Numbered from the stretch's first letter, positions 14,314 to 22,530 are shown. The stretch is 43,773 nucleotides of DNA from Cyclobacteriaceae bacterium (GCA_016787625.1 JAEUUD010000005.1:1-43773); one strand, 5' to 3'. Notes: a model not told the origin generated them from the sequence alone. Made by a program: numbers and translations.

Positions 14314-15906
14314 ATGCTTCGCAAAATCACTTTCCTGTCGCTAGTGCTCCTCACACATATTCTGGCAAACGCTCAGAACCTTAAGTCTGGAGGTGCATTA
14401 AAGCCGGAACAGGCCATCATGGACATTCGACATTATACCATTGCCCTTGATGTCGATCCTGTCGAAAAGCGAATCGCAGGTTACACGGAGATCGATCTCA
14501 TTCTCTCTCAACAAACTGGGGTTCTTCTATTCGATTTCTGGCACGGACTCACGGTGAGCGAAACCCTTGTCAATGGTAAGAAGCAACCCTTTCAACATAG
14601 CGAAGACGATGTAATCAAGATCACATCCAATGCAGGGCCAGGAAAAGTAAAAGTAAAAGTCATCTATGCGGGAAAACCCGGAATCGCCGAGCGCGCACCA
14701 TGGACCGGCGGATTTCAGTTCGACAAGGACAGCAAAGGAAACCCATGGATTGCCATCACCTGTCAGAGTGAAGGCGGAAAGATTTTCTTTCCATGCAAAG
14801 ATCACCCGAGCGACGAGCCCAATGAGGGTGCCGATCTGATTCTTACGGTACCAAAAGGACTGACTGCGGTAGGTCCAGGACTCCTCGTGAAGACCTCCTC
14901 TAAAAAAGACAAGACGACTTTCTTTTGGAAAACGAAATACACGATCAGCAACTACTGCCTGGTGTTCAACATCGGGAAGTATCAAAAAGTGAGCAAGAGC
15001 TACACGACCGTTTCTGGAAGAAAAGTGCCAATGGAGTACTATGTATTGGAAGAAAACTCTGGCAAGGGCATGCACGAACTTGACATGCTGGAGCGTACCT
15101 GTCAAATCCTTGAGAAATATTTTGGCGAATATCCGTGGGCCAATGAGCGAATCGGTCTGTGCGAGACACCCCATCTTGGTATGGAGCATCAAACCAACAT
15201 TGCTTATGGTAACAAATACCGGTATACGCAGGTGGGCGGTCAGGATTTCGACTGGCTGCTTACACATGAGTTCGGTCACGAATGGTGGGCCAACAAAGTC
15301 ACCAACAGGGACTGGGCACACATGTGGATTCAGGAAGGCATCTGCAGTTTCGGGGACGCGCTGTACGTCAGGGATATGGAAGGTGAGGAATCGTATCTGA
15401 AGCGGATGGCATCGGTAGCCCTGCAAACAGGAAACAAAATCCCCATTGTTCAAGGAGAAGTCATTGACTCAGATAAGGCTTATCACGGAGACATTTATGG
15501 AAAGGGCGCCTTCTTCATGCATACCCTTCGTTTTGTCATGGGTGATGAGATTTTCTTCCCGACACTCAAGCAGCTTGCCACTGCACCACAATACACCTAC
15601 GACAATACAGTAACGACAGATGATGTTGAGGCGTTGTTCAGCAAGGCGTATGGCAAAAGCCTCAAGCCGCTGTTTGATCTTTTCCTTCGCACACCGGACA
15701 AACTGGAAGTTTCGCTGAAGCAAACCAAATTGAACACCTACATCATTCGACTCCAAAATCTGGACATGGAGATCCCTCTTGATGTAATGACAAGTGATGG
15801 GTTAAAGCGGATAACCATTGGAAAGAATCCTCAGGAAATAATCAGCACCACCTTACCCGTTGTTGATCCTAAAGTGTATTACCTGAAAAAGGTCATCATC
15901 GAGTAA
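14314..15906 (+). CDS. Secreted M1 family zinc aminopeptidase
   Basis: 530 aa from the ATG at 14314, chosen because it opens a signal peptide (MLRKITFLSLVLLTHILANA-Q); the 25-residue upstream extension has no signal character. An N-terminal beta-domain precedes the catalytic domain with HEFGH (H318, H322) and the third ligand E341 (WIQEG), the HExxH-x18-E pattern of M1. The exopeptidase signature normally written GxMEN reads GMEHQTN here (ETPHLGMEHQTN). The protein is shorter than classical aminopeptidase N because the long helical C-terminal domain is missing, ending soon after the catalytic region (LFDLFLRTPDKLEV). Likely a periplasmic peptide scavenger. The stop directly abuts the convergent CDGSH gene. 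Confidence 0.93.
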   Translation: MLRKITFLSLVLLTHILANAQNLKSGGALKPEQAIMDIRHYTIALDVDPVEKRIAGYTEIDLILSQQTGVLLFDFWHGLTVSETLVNGKKQPFQHSEDDVIKITSNAGPGKVKVKVIYAGKPGIAERAPWTGGFQFDKDSKGNPWIAITCQSEGGKIFFPCKDHPSDEPNEGADLILTVPKGLTAVGPGLLVKTSSKKDKTTFFWKTKYTISNYCLVFNIGKYQKVSKSYTTVSGRKVPMEYYVLEENSGKGMHELDMLERTCQILEKYFGEYPWANERIGLCETPHLGMEHQTNIAYGNKYRYTQVGGQDFDWLLTHEFGHEWWANKVTNRDWAHMWIQEGICSFGDALYVRDMEGEESYLKRMASVALQTGNKIPIVQGEVIDSDKAYHGDIYGKGAFFMHTLRFVMGDEIFFPTLKQLATAPQYTYDNTVTTDDVEALFSKAYGKSLKPLFDLFLRTPDKLEVSLKQTKLNTYIIRLQNLDMEIPLDVMTSDGLKRITIGKNPQEIISTTLPVVDPKVYYLKKVIIE

Positions 15907-16335
15907 TCATCCCTGGAATCCAATCTTCCTGTGCGTTCCGTCACAGAATGGTTTGTTGGCTGATCCGCCACAGCGGCAGAATGCTGTGACATTTTCTTTA
16001 CGGGCAAAATTGCCTGAAGCATCCTTGATGGAGATGGTGCCATGAACCATGAGAGGACCATTAGGCGCCATTTCAACTTTTATTTCAGTGCTGACCGCAG
16101 GGGCCTGGACTCCTTCGTCCCGATTGAGGTAATGGCTCAGCGCTCCTGAAGGACATTTCTTGATCTGTTCAATAATTTTTTCAGTGGTCGAATGCTGCGG
16201 TGTTACCCAGGGAAGCTCCTGCGGGTGGAACACTTCATTCAATCCTGTAAAGCAGTTCCTGGAGTGAATGCACAAAGCGGGTTTCCATACGATGGTGACC
16301 TCACCATTGGTGTATTTTTTTGTGATGTCCTTCAT
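15907..16335 (-). CDS. Fer4_19-type ferredoxin domain fused to a CDGSH iron-sulfur domain
   Basis: 142 aa with two metal-cluster modules. The N-terminal divergent 4Fe-4S module (Fer4_19 type) has C22 and C28 (PALCIHSRNCF) and C61 (KKCPSGAL). The C-terminal CDGSH module has the three Cys and one His that bind a redox-active, pH-labile 2Fe-2S cluster: C120-R-C122-GGSANKPF-C131-DGTH135. No membrane segment is seen. It is the last gene of the pirin-pirin-OsmC operon, with an ATGA overlap to osmC. A role in redox or electrophile stress is inferred from that setting. The partner is unknown. Confidence 0.9.
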   Translation of the reverse strand: MKDITKKYTNGEVTIVWKPALCIHSRNCFTGLNEVFHPQELPWVTPQHSTTEKIIEQIKKCPSGALSHYLNRDEGVQAPAVSTEIKVEMAPNGPLMVHGTISIKDASGNFARKENVTAFCRCGGSANKPFCDGTHRKIGFQG

Positions 16336-16751
16336 GGCTTGCCGGTTAGGGTCCTTAATTGTGTTTCAATTTCAATAGGATTGGTCAGGATCTTATGCAC
16401 CGGGCAAAGTTTGGCGATTTGAAGCATGCGTGCTTCCTGATCTTCCGACAAAGTACCCGTTATTTCAATATCCGTCGAGTACGAAGTCTTTGTGGTGAAA
16501 GGTCCATTGGAGACTTTAACCCGGATCTGCTGAACATCAAATCCTTTACGGTTGGCATACATCCTCAAGGTGATGGCTGTGCACGATGCCAGGCCCATAC
16601 GCACAAAGTCACCGGGACGCGGCCCAAGGTCTTTACCGCCTGCATCCGTTGGTTCATCAGCATTGATCGCATGAGACCGTGCTTCCAGCTTGGTCAGATA
16701 GAGGTCATGACCGATCGTGGCTGTTGCGCTCAAAATTTCAGATGACTCCAT
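16332..16751 (-). CDS. OsmC family protein (thiol-dependent peroxide reductase type)
   Basis: 139 aa from the ATG at 16751; the open frame continues to a TTG at 16772 that would add seven residues. OsmC/Ohr proteins reduce organic hydroperoxides with two redox cysteines. These appear as C57 (GLASCTAITLRMYA) and C116 (AKLCPVHKIL), the canonical spacing for OsmC-type members. The gene starts 30 nt after the upstream pirin stop and overlaps the CDGSH gene by 4 nt. OsmC/Ohr genes in many bacteria are controlled by MarR-type thiol-sensing repressors, which fits the palindrome upstream of this operon. Confidence 0.9.
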   Translation of the reverse strand: MESSEILSATATIGHDLYLTKLEARSHAINADEPTDAGGKDLGPRPGDFVRMGLASCTAITLRMYANRKGFDVQQIRVKVSNGPFTTKTSYSTDIEITGTLSEDQEARMLQIAKLCPVHKILTNPIEIETQLRTLTGKP

Positions 16752-16781
16752 ACTCCAGGGATTAATACTCAAGATAGTCCA

Positions 16782-17645
16782 TTACTCCTCAATGAGCACA
16801 CCCATTTTGCCCATTTGATAATCGCGCATGGCCTCCAGCACTTCTGTTTGTGTGTTCATGACAAAGGGCCCGTAGGAAACAACCTCTTCCCCTATCGGAG
16901 TGCCGCTAACTAGCAAAAGGCGCGTTTCATCGATGGCGTCAATGGCAACTCCTTCGCCATCCTGGCGGAAATGGACGAGATGCAGGCCTTCCACAAGTCC
17001 AAAATCACCAACGTTCACCTTTCCATCAAGCAGATAGATCATGACATGATGATCTGCGGGCAGAGGTATCTCTACCCTGCCGCCAGGTTGTATGGTAAGC
17101 GTCGCTGCGTTGATGGATGATGGTATCGGTCCATTGATTCCGAGGATATTACCAGAGAACACGCGAGCAACAACCTTTCCATTGTCAATTTCTCTCGTGG
17201 GTACTTTATCTGCCTCAAGGGGAAAATAGGCCGGCTGATCCATCTTTTGCTTCATCGGCGAGTTGACCCACAGTTGAATAATTTCCTGACGACCGCCAAT
17301 CTCATGAATATCATCTGTAGGGCGTTCGCTGTGAATGATTCCCCGGCCGGCATTCATCCACTGTGCCCCACCGGCATACACGATGCTGTCGTTGCCGCGG
17401 CTGTCGCGGTGGTGAACGCCACCCTTAAAAATGAATGTCACGGGTGAGAAGCCCCGATGTGGATGGGGTCCCACTCCGGCATGTCTGGGTTCAACACGTG
17501 TCGGGACTTTGATATCGGCATGGTGGAGCAGGAGAAACGGATCAATCTGTTCAACTTGCTGTGTAGGCAGCGGCTGCCGCACGGGCATTCCACCCATATC
17601 CACCTGAGTTGCATACAATAGACGGGCAACGCTTCTGTTTTTCAT
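16782..17645 (-). CDS. Pirin family protein (bicupin, full length)
   Basis: 287-aa pirin. The metal ligands of the N-terminal cupin are all present: H61 and H63 (GPHPHRGFSPVTF), H105 and E107 (GRGIIHSERP). The C-terminal cupin covers about residues 175-285 (RVFSGNILGINGP, LTIQPGGRVEIPLPADHHVMIYLLDG, LLLVSGTPIGEEVVSYGPFVMN). Some pirins, such as E. coli YhhW, act as quercetin 2,3-dioxygenases; others bind regulators. The real substrate here is unknown. It begins 3 nt after the previous pirin gene, and an AAGGAG sequence at the end of that gene is a rare Shine-Dalgarno-like signal in this window. Confidence 0.93.
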   Translation of the reverse strand: MKNRSVARLLYATQVDMGGMPVRQPLPTQQVEQIDPFLLLHHADIKVPTRVEPRHAGVGPHPHRGFSPVTFIFKGGVHHRDSRGNDSIVYAGGAQWMNAGRGIIHSERPTDDIHEIGGRQEIIQLWVNSPMKQKMDQPAYFPLEADKVPTREIDNGKVVARVFSGNILGINGPIPSSINAATLTIQPGGRVEIPLPADHHVMIYLLDGKVNVGDFGLVEGLHLVHFRQDGEGVAIDAIDETRLLLVSGTPIGEEVVSYGPFVMNTQTEVLEAMRDYQMGKMGVLIEE

Positions 17646-17648
17646 AGT

Positions 17649-18368
17649 TTATTCTCCTTCTGACATGGGTACTTCAATGATGAGCACTTCGGCATCCTTG
17701 CCTGCTTCAAAGTGGATTTTGTCCGTCTCCCAGATTCCCAGTCCGTCGCGACGACCCAACGCCTGACCAGCAACCATAACCTCGCCTTCGATAACGAAGA
17801 AATATGCGCCATGCTTTTTTCCGTGAAGGGTGTACTCGAGACCCGCTCCACTCTTCATATCACTCAAGCTGAACCAGGCATCCTGATTGATCCACAGTGA
17901 GTCGCTATTTTTTTCCGGTGATACTACCGTTTGGATTTTATTTCTCCGGTCCTGATGAGCATAGAGTTTCTGGTCATAGCGTGGAGCAATGTTCCGCTCT
18001 TTGGGAAATACCCAAAGCTGCAGAAAATTGACGTCTTCTGTCGAGGATGCATTCTTTTCACTGTGCGCAATGCCGGAACCGGCACTCATGATCTGCACTT
18101 CTCCGGATTTGATGATCGCATGTCCCCCCGTATTGTCACTGTGCTCCAGGGCACCACGCAAGGGAATGCTGATGATCTCCATGTTGTCATGCGGATGCTG
18201 ACCAAATCCCATCCCTCCTTTGACGACATCATCGTTAAGTACACGGAGCATTCCAAAATGTATCCTGGCAGGATCATGGTATCCGGCAAAGCTGAACGTA
18301 TGATGAGAATCCAGCCAGCCATGGCTGGCATGACCTCGTGAATCGGCCTTATGCAGTACAGTTTTCAT
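17649..18368 (-). CDS. Pirin family protein (YhaK-like short pirin)
   Basis: 239-aa bicupin. The opening (HASHGWLDSHHTFSFAGYHDP) and the ligands H58 and H60 (GFGQHPHDNME), H102 and E104 (GSGIAHSEKN) are typical of pirins of the YhaK type. The C-terminal half is a degenerate cupin (GKKHGAYFFVIEGEVMVAGQALGRRDGLGIWETDKI). It is the first gene of the pirin-pirin-osmC-CDGSH operon. A 24-bp near-perfect palindrome lies 32 nt upstream of its ATG and probably controls the operon. YhaK of E. coli has been linked to oxidative or nitrosative stress; a similar role is inferred here. Confidence 0.93.
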   Translation of the reverse strand: MKTVLHKADSRGHASHGWLDSHHTFSFAGYHDPARIHFGMLRVLNDDVVKGGMGFGQHPHDNMEIISIPLRGALEHSDNTGGHAIIKSGEVQIMSAGSGIAHSEKNASSTEDVNFLQLWVFPKERNIAPRYDQKLYAHQDRRNKIQTVVSPEKNSDSLWINQDAWFSLSDMKSGAGLEYTLHGKKHGAYFFVIEGEVMVAGQALGRRDGLGIWETDKIHFEAGKDAEVLIIEVPMSEGE

Positions 18369-18400
18369 CTGAATGTTGAGATTTTATACAATTTTATGAC

Positions 18401-18424
18401 TAACACTTGTATATACAATTGTTA
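18401..18424. promoter_or_regulatory. 24-bp near-perfect palindrome, candidate operator of the pirin/OsmC/CDGSH operon
   Basis: The core TTGTATATACAA (18407-18418) is a perfect 12-bp palindrome. Outer arms TAACA and TGTTA extend it to 24 bp with 11 of 12 base pairs matching. On the minus strand a TTTG (complement of 18430-18433) lies just upstream, where a -33 box would sit, so the palindrome would cover the -7 region and repress. The pattern resembles operators of MarR/OhrR- or HxlR-type regulators. The regulator is not identified; the MarR gene at 22.0-22.5 kb is one candidate. Confidence 0.55.
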
Positions 18425-18539
18425 CGGAGCAAAGGTTCCGTTGAGGGTAGACTTTCCTAAAGCATTCAATTTACCATGATTTGGCCTGCCTGCCAGTCAC
18501 TCAATTTCTTCCACAAACATGAAACATATATATTACTTT

Positions 18540-18547
18540 CACGTTTG
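18540..18547 (+). promoter_or_regulatory. Candidate -7 box (CACGTTTG) and overlapping inverted repeat of the PadR-permease operon
   Basis: One mismatch to TAnnTTTG, 33 nt before the padR ATG. A TGAAA (18520-18524) N12 TTTCA (18537-18541) inverted repeat overlaps it, a possible PadR autorepression site. Weak evidence. Confidence 0.3.
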
Positions 18548-18580
18548 CAGAACTAATACAGGTTTAAACCACAGAATACC

Positions 18581-18919
18581 ATGAAAGGAAGCTACCTGGG
18601 AGAGCTCGAAGAACTCGTACTGTTGCATGTCGGCATCCTTTATCCAAATGCCTACGGTGTTGCCGTGATGGATGAAATTGAAAAACAGGCAGGTCGCAGC
18701 CTGAACATCAGCGCAGTGCATTCTGTGCTCACCCGACTGGAAGAAAAGGGCCTGTTAAAGTCCCGCATGAGTGACCCTACTGAAGAACGTGGCGGCAGAA
18801 GAAAGAGGATTTTCCTGTTGACCGCAGCCGGAAAGCGCTCACTGGAGGAAGCCAATGACATGCGGACGCAATTGTACAATCAGATTCCCAAGGTAGCGCT
18901 GCAGTTCCGGCTTGCATGA
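18581..18919 (+). CDS. PadR family transcriptional regulator
   Basis: 112-aa winged-helix regulator. The N-terminus (YLGELEELVLLHVGILYPNAYGVAVMDEIEKQAGRSLNISAVHSVLTRLEEKGLLKS) is the PadR DNA-binding domain. The wing follows (GGRRKRIFLLTAAGKRSLEEA), then a short dimerisation helix. It overlaps the permease gene as ATGA. In Bacteroidota, PadR genes are often coupled this way to a large FtsX-like permease with a prefix domain. The regulator probably controls its own operon, possibly in response to the permease's cargo or to membrane stress. Confidence 0.93.
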   Translation: MKGSYLGELEELVLLHVGILYPNAYGVAVMDEIEKQAGRSLNISAVHSVLTRLEEKGLLKSRMSDPTEERGGRRKRIFLLTAAGKRSLEEANDMRTQLYNQIPKVALQFRLA

Positions 18920-21504
18920 AGACCGTGCGGCCACCATATTGGGCCGATCGTTTTCTGACATGGTACTGCCGGTCAGATCGCCTGGAAGAAATCCAGGGTG
19001 ATGCACACGAACTGTTCGCCAGAAAGGCACAGCAAAACCTGACCCTCGCAAGACTTCAATTTATCTGGAACGTCCTTCGCTTTTTTCGCTTACGAAATAT
19101 CAGAAAGACCGATACCCATTACAGTAATAACACCTTCACCATGTTTTACAACTACCTCCTTATCGGATTCCGCAACGCGGTCCGCAACGGACTTACCTCC
19201 CTCATCAACGTGGGTGGTCTTGCCATTGGCACCGGGATGGCGATCACGATCTTCATTTTTGCCGACCAGTGGTTTCATACCGATGACTTCCACGCCAACA
19301 GGGACCGGATTTATGAGATCACCAATGTGGTCAACCGCGACAGCACCCTTGTCACCCTGAGCGACACACCCCTCCTGCTTGGCCCCATGCTGATGGAAGA
19401 CGCTTCCAGCATTGATAAGATGACAAGAATTGAAGTTGGGAATGGAGCGTTACGCTATGGTGACCTCGTCTTCTTTGAGCGGCTTTGGTTTGTTGATCCT
19501 GCTTTTTTTGAAATCTTCACCTTTAATCATGCCGGCGTTCCTTCCAATGCCCTTGAATCACCAAAAAGCATCGTTCTGACAAAACCCCTTGCCGAAAAAT
19601 ACTTCGGAGACAAGGATCCGATCGGTCAATCTGTTTCCATAAAATTTCAAAACAATGTCTCTGCCGAATTCACGGTAACAGCTGTGGCTGACCTGCCTGC
19701 CAACAACACGCTTCATTTCAACATGATCATCTCCATGGCGTTCTTTCAGGACCTCAAACTGAAAGACCAATACGACTGGGCCTACCTTACCGACGCCACC
19801 TTTGTACTTATGAAACCGGGGCAGTCTGCCGAATCGTTGCTTCCGCTCATGGCCAAGTACAAGAAACTGCAGAACGAGTCGTCACCTGACTGGCCCATTA
19901 CCGATTTCAAGATCTTCAGCATCCCACAAATCACAGCCAACAGCGAAGACATCGAGAGCTACATGATGGGTTCAGGGCAACCCCAGGGCATTTTTACGAT
20001 GAGCGTGATCGCCTTTCTTCTCCTGCTTCTTGCTTGCTTCAACTATACAAACATTTCTGTGGCCACCATTACTACCCGGCTCAAGGAGATTGGGATACGA
20101 AAAGTGGTAGGTGGACGCAAGTCGGAGATCGTATCACAGTTTATCGTAGAGAATGTCCTCATGTGCTCTTTCGCCGTTATCGCCGGACTCATTCTTTCCT
20201 ACCTTTTTCTATCACCGGGTCTTGTGGCCATGGTCGGCTATCCTATTCCCTTTGCCTTTTCTTCAGGAAAAATGATGCTTTTGTTTTTTGCCGGCATTCT
20301 GATCTTCACAGTCGGCGTCTCCGGTGTCTATCCAGCGATATACGTATCAGGCTTTCAGCCAGTGCAGATCCTGAAAGGGAAAGAGAAATTTGGTCAGCGC
20401 AGCGCCTTCAGCCGGGTATTGCTCACCATGCAATTTGTGCTCGCATTCATGACCATCGTCGGTTGCTTTCTTTTCATCGATAACAGCCTTTACCTAAGGA
20501 AAAAAGACTGGGGCTATGATCACCATCAGAATATCGTTGTTCCGGTTAACTCACGAGAACAGTATCTAAAACTGCGCGATAAGATCTCCACCCGCACGGA
20601 TATTGCTCAGTTTGCAGGCACTGAGCACCACATCGGCATGGGCGCGGAACGTGCCGTGCTCGACAGCCAGGGAAAGAAGTTCGAAATGCTCGGGTTTGAA
20701 GTCGGGTACGATTACATGGAAACCCTGAATCTTCGGTTGACTTCCGGCAGGTTCCTCAGCAGCTCGATGCCTTCAGATTCTGTAGCGTCGGTGGTCGTCA
20801 ATGAGACTTTCGTCAGGGAAATGGGCTGGCAGCAACCGCTCCATCAATTTTTCATGTTCAAGGACCGGCAGCGCCAGGTTGTAGGTGTTGTCAAAGACTT
20901 CCACCACGACGATTTCTACATGGGAATACGTCCCGCTTTATTCTCCGTCGCTCCCGAACGCGACTTCAGATACCTGGCCATGAAAACGCATGGCGACGAG
21001 GCTGTGCGCATTGAATCAGAGTTGAGAACGATTTGGCGGGAAATCAGTGTGGATGACCCCTATCGTGGAATTATTCAGGATGATGTCTTTTACAACTTCA
21101 ACAAAAACAACCGCAATGATATGAGCATCATTTCTTCCGTAGCGGTGACAACACTTATTTTGGCCTGCCTTGGGCTCTTCGGCCTTGTCTCTTACAACAT
21201 CACCCGACGGCTCAGGGAATTCAGCGTTCGGAAAGTCTTCGGAGCCAACACGCTCCAGATCTTCAGACTCATGAACAAAGATTATGTATGGATCCTTTCC
21301 GTGGCCTTCATCATCGGTGCACCGGCAGGGTACTTTCTGATGAACGAGCTCATTCACTCCATTTACCCGGATCCACAGCCGGCAGGCGCGCTACCATTTG
21401 CAACGGCTATCGCCATGATGATCGTGACTGTTGCCGCTACAGTTGGTTCACAAATGAACCGCGTGGTAAAAGAGAACCCTGCCAATACCCTTCGGAGCGA
21501 ATAG
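18916..21504 (+). CDS. ABC transporter permease, MacB/FtsX type, with N-terminal permease-prefix domain
   Basis: 862 aa. Residues about 1-60 (PPYWADRFLTWYCRSDRLEEIQGDAHELF) form a permease-prefix domain of the kind seen in PadR-linked permeases. Next come TM1 (VGGLAIGTGMAITIFIFAD), a large MacB-type periplasmic domain, then TM segments including MSVIAFLLLLLACFNYTNIS, SFAVIAGLILSYLFL and MMLLFFAGILIFTVGVSGVYP. A second periplasmic domain and three C-terminal helices follow (TLILACLGLFGLVSYN, WILSVAFIIGAPAGYF, ATAIAMMIVTVAATVGS). The coupling motif RLKEIGIRKVVGGR, repeated as LREFSVRKVFGAN, is conserved. No ATP-binding subunit is next to it, so it must borrow one or act as a mechano-signalling permease. 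Confidence 0.93.
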   Translation: MKTVRPPYWADRFLTWYCRSDRLEEIQGDAHELFARKAQQNLTLARLQFIWNVLRFFRLRNIRKTDTHYSNNTFTMFYNYLLIGFRNAVRNGLTSLINVGGLAIGTGMAITIFIFADQWFHTDDFHANRDRIYEITNVVNRDSTLVTLSDTPLLLGPMLMEDASSIDKMTRIEVGNGALRYGDLVFFERLWFVDPAFFEIFTFNHAGVPSNALESPKSIVLTKPLAEKYFGDKDPIGQSVSIKFQNNVSAEFTVTAVADLPANNTLHFNMIISMAFFQDLKLKDQYDWAYLTDATFVLMKPGQSAESLLPLMAKYKKLQNESSPDWPITDFKIFSIPQITANSEDIESYMMGSGQPQGIFTMSVIAFLLLLLACFNYTNISVATITTRLKEIGIRKVVGGRKSEIVSQFIVENVLMCSFAVIAGLILSYLFLSPGLVAMVGYPIPFAFSSGKMMLLFFAGILIFTVGVSGVYPAIYVSGFQPVQILKGKEKFGQRSAFSRVLLTMQFVLAFMTIVGCFLFIDNSLYLRKKDWGYDHHQNIVVPVNSREQYLKLRDKISTRTDIAQFAGTEHHIGMGAERAVLDSQGKKFEMLGFEVGYDYMETLNLRLTSGRFLSSSMPSDSVASVVVNETFVREMGWQQPLHQFFMFKDRQRQVVGVVKDFHHDDFYMGIRPALFSVAPERDFRYLAMKTHGDEAVRIESELRTIWREISVDDPYRGIIQDDVFYNFNKNNRNDMSIISSVAVTTLILACLGLFGLVSYNITRRLREFSVRKVFGANTLQIFRLMNKDYVWILSVAFIIGAPAGYFLMNELIHSIYPDPQPAGALPFATAIAMMIVTVAATVGSQMNRVVKENPANTLRSE

Positions 21505-21538
21505 CCACAATGAACAATGCCTATTGGTATATTTGTTC

Positions 21539-22048
21539 ATGATCAAATTCGTGACGAAGCTCAAGCGATTTGGGAAACTGGGAGAGAAGACCGGCTGGAC
21601 GTATATCAATATTTCTGCAGCGCAGGCCAACAAGCTTAATCCAGGCGTCAAACTCGGATACCGGCTGAAGGGCACGCTTGATCAGCACCCCATCCAACAT
21701 GTGGCCATCATGCCCATGGGAAAAGGTGATTTCATCATGCCGCTCAATGCCAAGCTTCGAAAATTGATTGGCAAGGAAATGGGCGACACTGTCACTGTTG
21801 CCCTCGAACTCGATGAACGTGTCGTGCCGCTGTCATCAGATTTCATGAAGTGCCTGAAAGATGATGCTAGGGCAATGAAATATTTCAAGACCCTTTCAGG
21901 TTCTCACCAGCGTTATTTCAGTAAGTGGATTGAGGATGCAAAGACCATTCAGACAAAAACCCGTCGCATTACCATGGCCGTCATTGCCCTTGGTTCTGAA
22001 CAAGGGTATCCTGAAATGATACGAGCCAACAAGCGAAAGCGCGATTAG
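21539..22048 (+). CDS. YdeI/OmpD-associated family protein with DUF1905 domain
   Basis: 169 aa from the ATG at 21539; an upstream TTG at 21524 would add five residues. The N-terminal half is a DUF1905 small beta-barrel (LKGTLDQHPIQHVAIMPMGKGDFIMPLNAKLRKLIGKEMGDTVTVALELDER). The C-terminal helical part (DDARAMKYFKTLSGSHQRYFSKWIEDAKTIQTKTRRITMAVIALGSE) matches the YdeI/OmdA family, some members of which are linked to bacteriocin protection. The biochemical function is unknown. It follows the permease by 34 nt and converges on the MarR gene, with a 4-nt overlap of the ends. Confidence 0.85.
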   Translation: MIKFVTKLKRFGKLGEKTGWTYINISAAQANKLNPGVKLGYRLKGTLDQHPIQHVAIMPMGKGDFIMPLNAKLRKLIGKEMGDTVTVALELDERVVPLSSDFMKCLKDDARAMKYFKTLSGSHQRYFSKWIEDAKTIQTKTRRITMAVIALGSEQGYPEMIRANKRKRD

Positions 22049-22494
22049 CCCCGGAGCTTGTCAAGAATCCGGTTGAGCTCTCTGGCCTCAGCTTCGGAGA
22101 TGTTATTAATGTCCTTCAACCAGTCTGCTGAACCCTTGTCAATTTTGGAAAGCATCTGAAGGCCACGCGGCGTGATGCTGATATCCACCTTGCGACGGTT
22201 CGATTTACATTTCTTTCGCTCCGTAAGTCCTTTTCTGCAAAGTTTATCCAGCAGTCGTGTTGCATTACTGCTTTTGTCCAGCATGCGCCTGCTGATATCA
22301 GAGAGCATCATGGTATTGGGATGGCTGCCCCGGAGAATCCGCAGTACATTGAATTGTTCCGGTGTGATGTCAAAGGGTTTTAGCCGAAGCGCATTGAGGT
22401 TGTAGAGCCAGCTGCTGGTAAAAAGGATATTGACAGCTGTTTTGTGAAACGCGCTCTCAAACTGTTCCTGTTGTATATCCTGCTCCAGTGACAT
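22045..22494 (-). CDS. MarR family winged-helix transcriptional regulator
   Basis: 149 aa. The MarR core is clear: LKPFDITPEQFNVLRILRGSHPNTMMLSDISRRMLDKSSNATRLLDKLCRKGLTERKKCKSNRRKVDISITPRGLQML. There are dimerisation helices at both ends. No Cys is placed as in classical OhrR peroxide sensors (the only Cys lie in the recognition/wing region: LCRKGL, KCKSN), so sensing by thiol oxidation is unclear. The promoter box sits 4 nt upstream of the ATG, predicting a leaderless mRNA. An imperfect inverted repeat overlaps the -33 region, consistent with autorepression. Its targets may include the pirin operon or the neighbouring genes. Confidence 0.92.
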   Translation of the reverse strand: MSLEQDIQQEQFESAFHKTAVNILFTSSWLYNLNALRLKPFDITPEQFNVLRILRGSHPNTMMLSDISRRMLDKSSNATRLLDKLCRKGLTERKKCKSNRRKVDISITPRGLQMLSKIDKGSADWLKDINNISEAEARELNRILDKLRG

Positions 22495-22498
22495 GGAG

Positions 22499-22530
22499 CA
22501 AAGTTAACACGTTGATTGTCGATACAACAA
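22499..22530 (-). promoter_or_regulatory. Predicted marR promoter with overlapping imperfect inverted repeat
   Basis: The minus strand reads TAACTTTG at 22506-22499 (perfect -7 box) and GTTG at 22528-22525 (one mismatch to -33 TTTG), with an 18-nt spacer. The stretch 22512-22530 is an imperfect inverted repeat (arms TTGATTGT and ACAACAA). The -7 box ends only 4 nt before the ATG. Confidence 0.5.

Noticed and set aside
14527-15453. 308-codon ORF on the minus strand
   Set aside because: It is antisense to the M1 peptidase, whose zinc motif and signal peptide are clear; the reverse translation has no recognisable family and no promoter.
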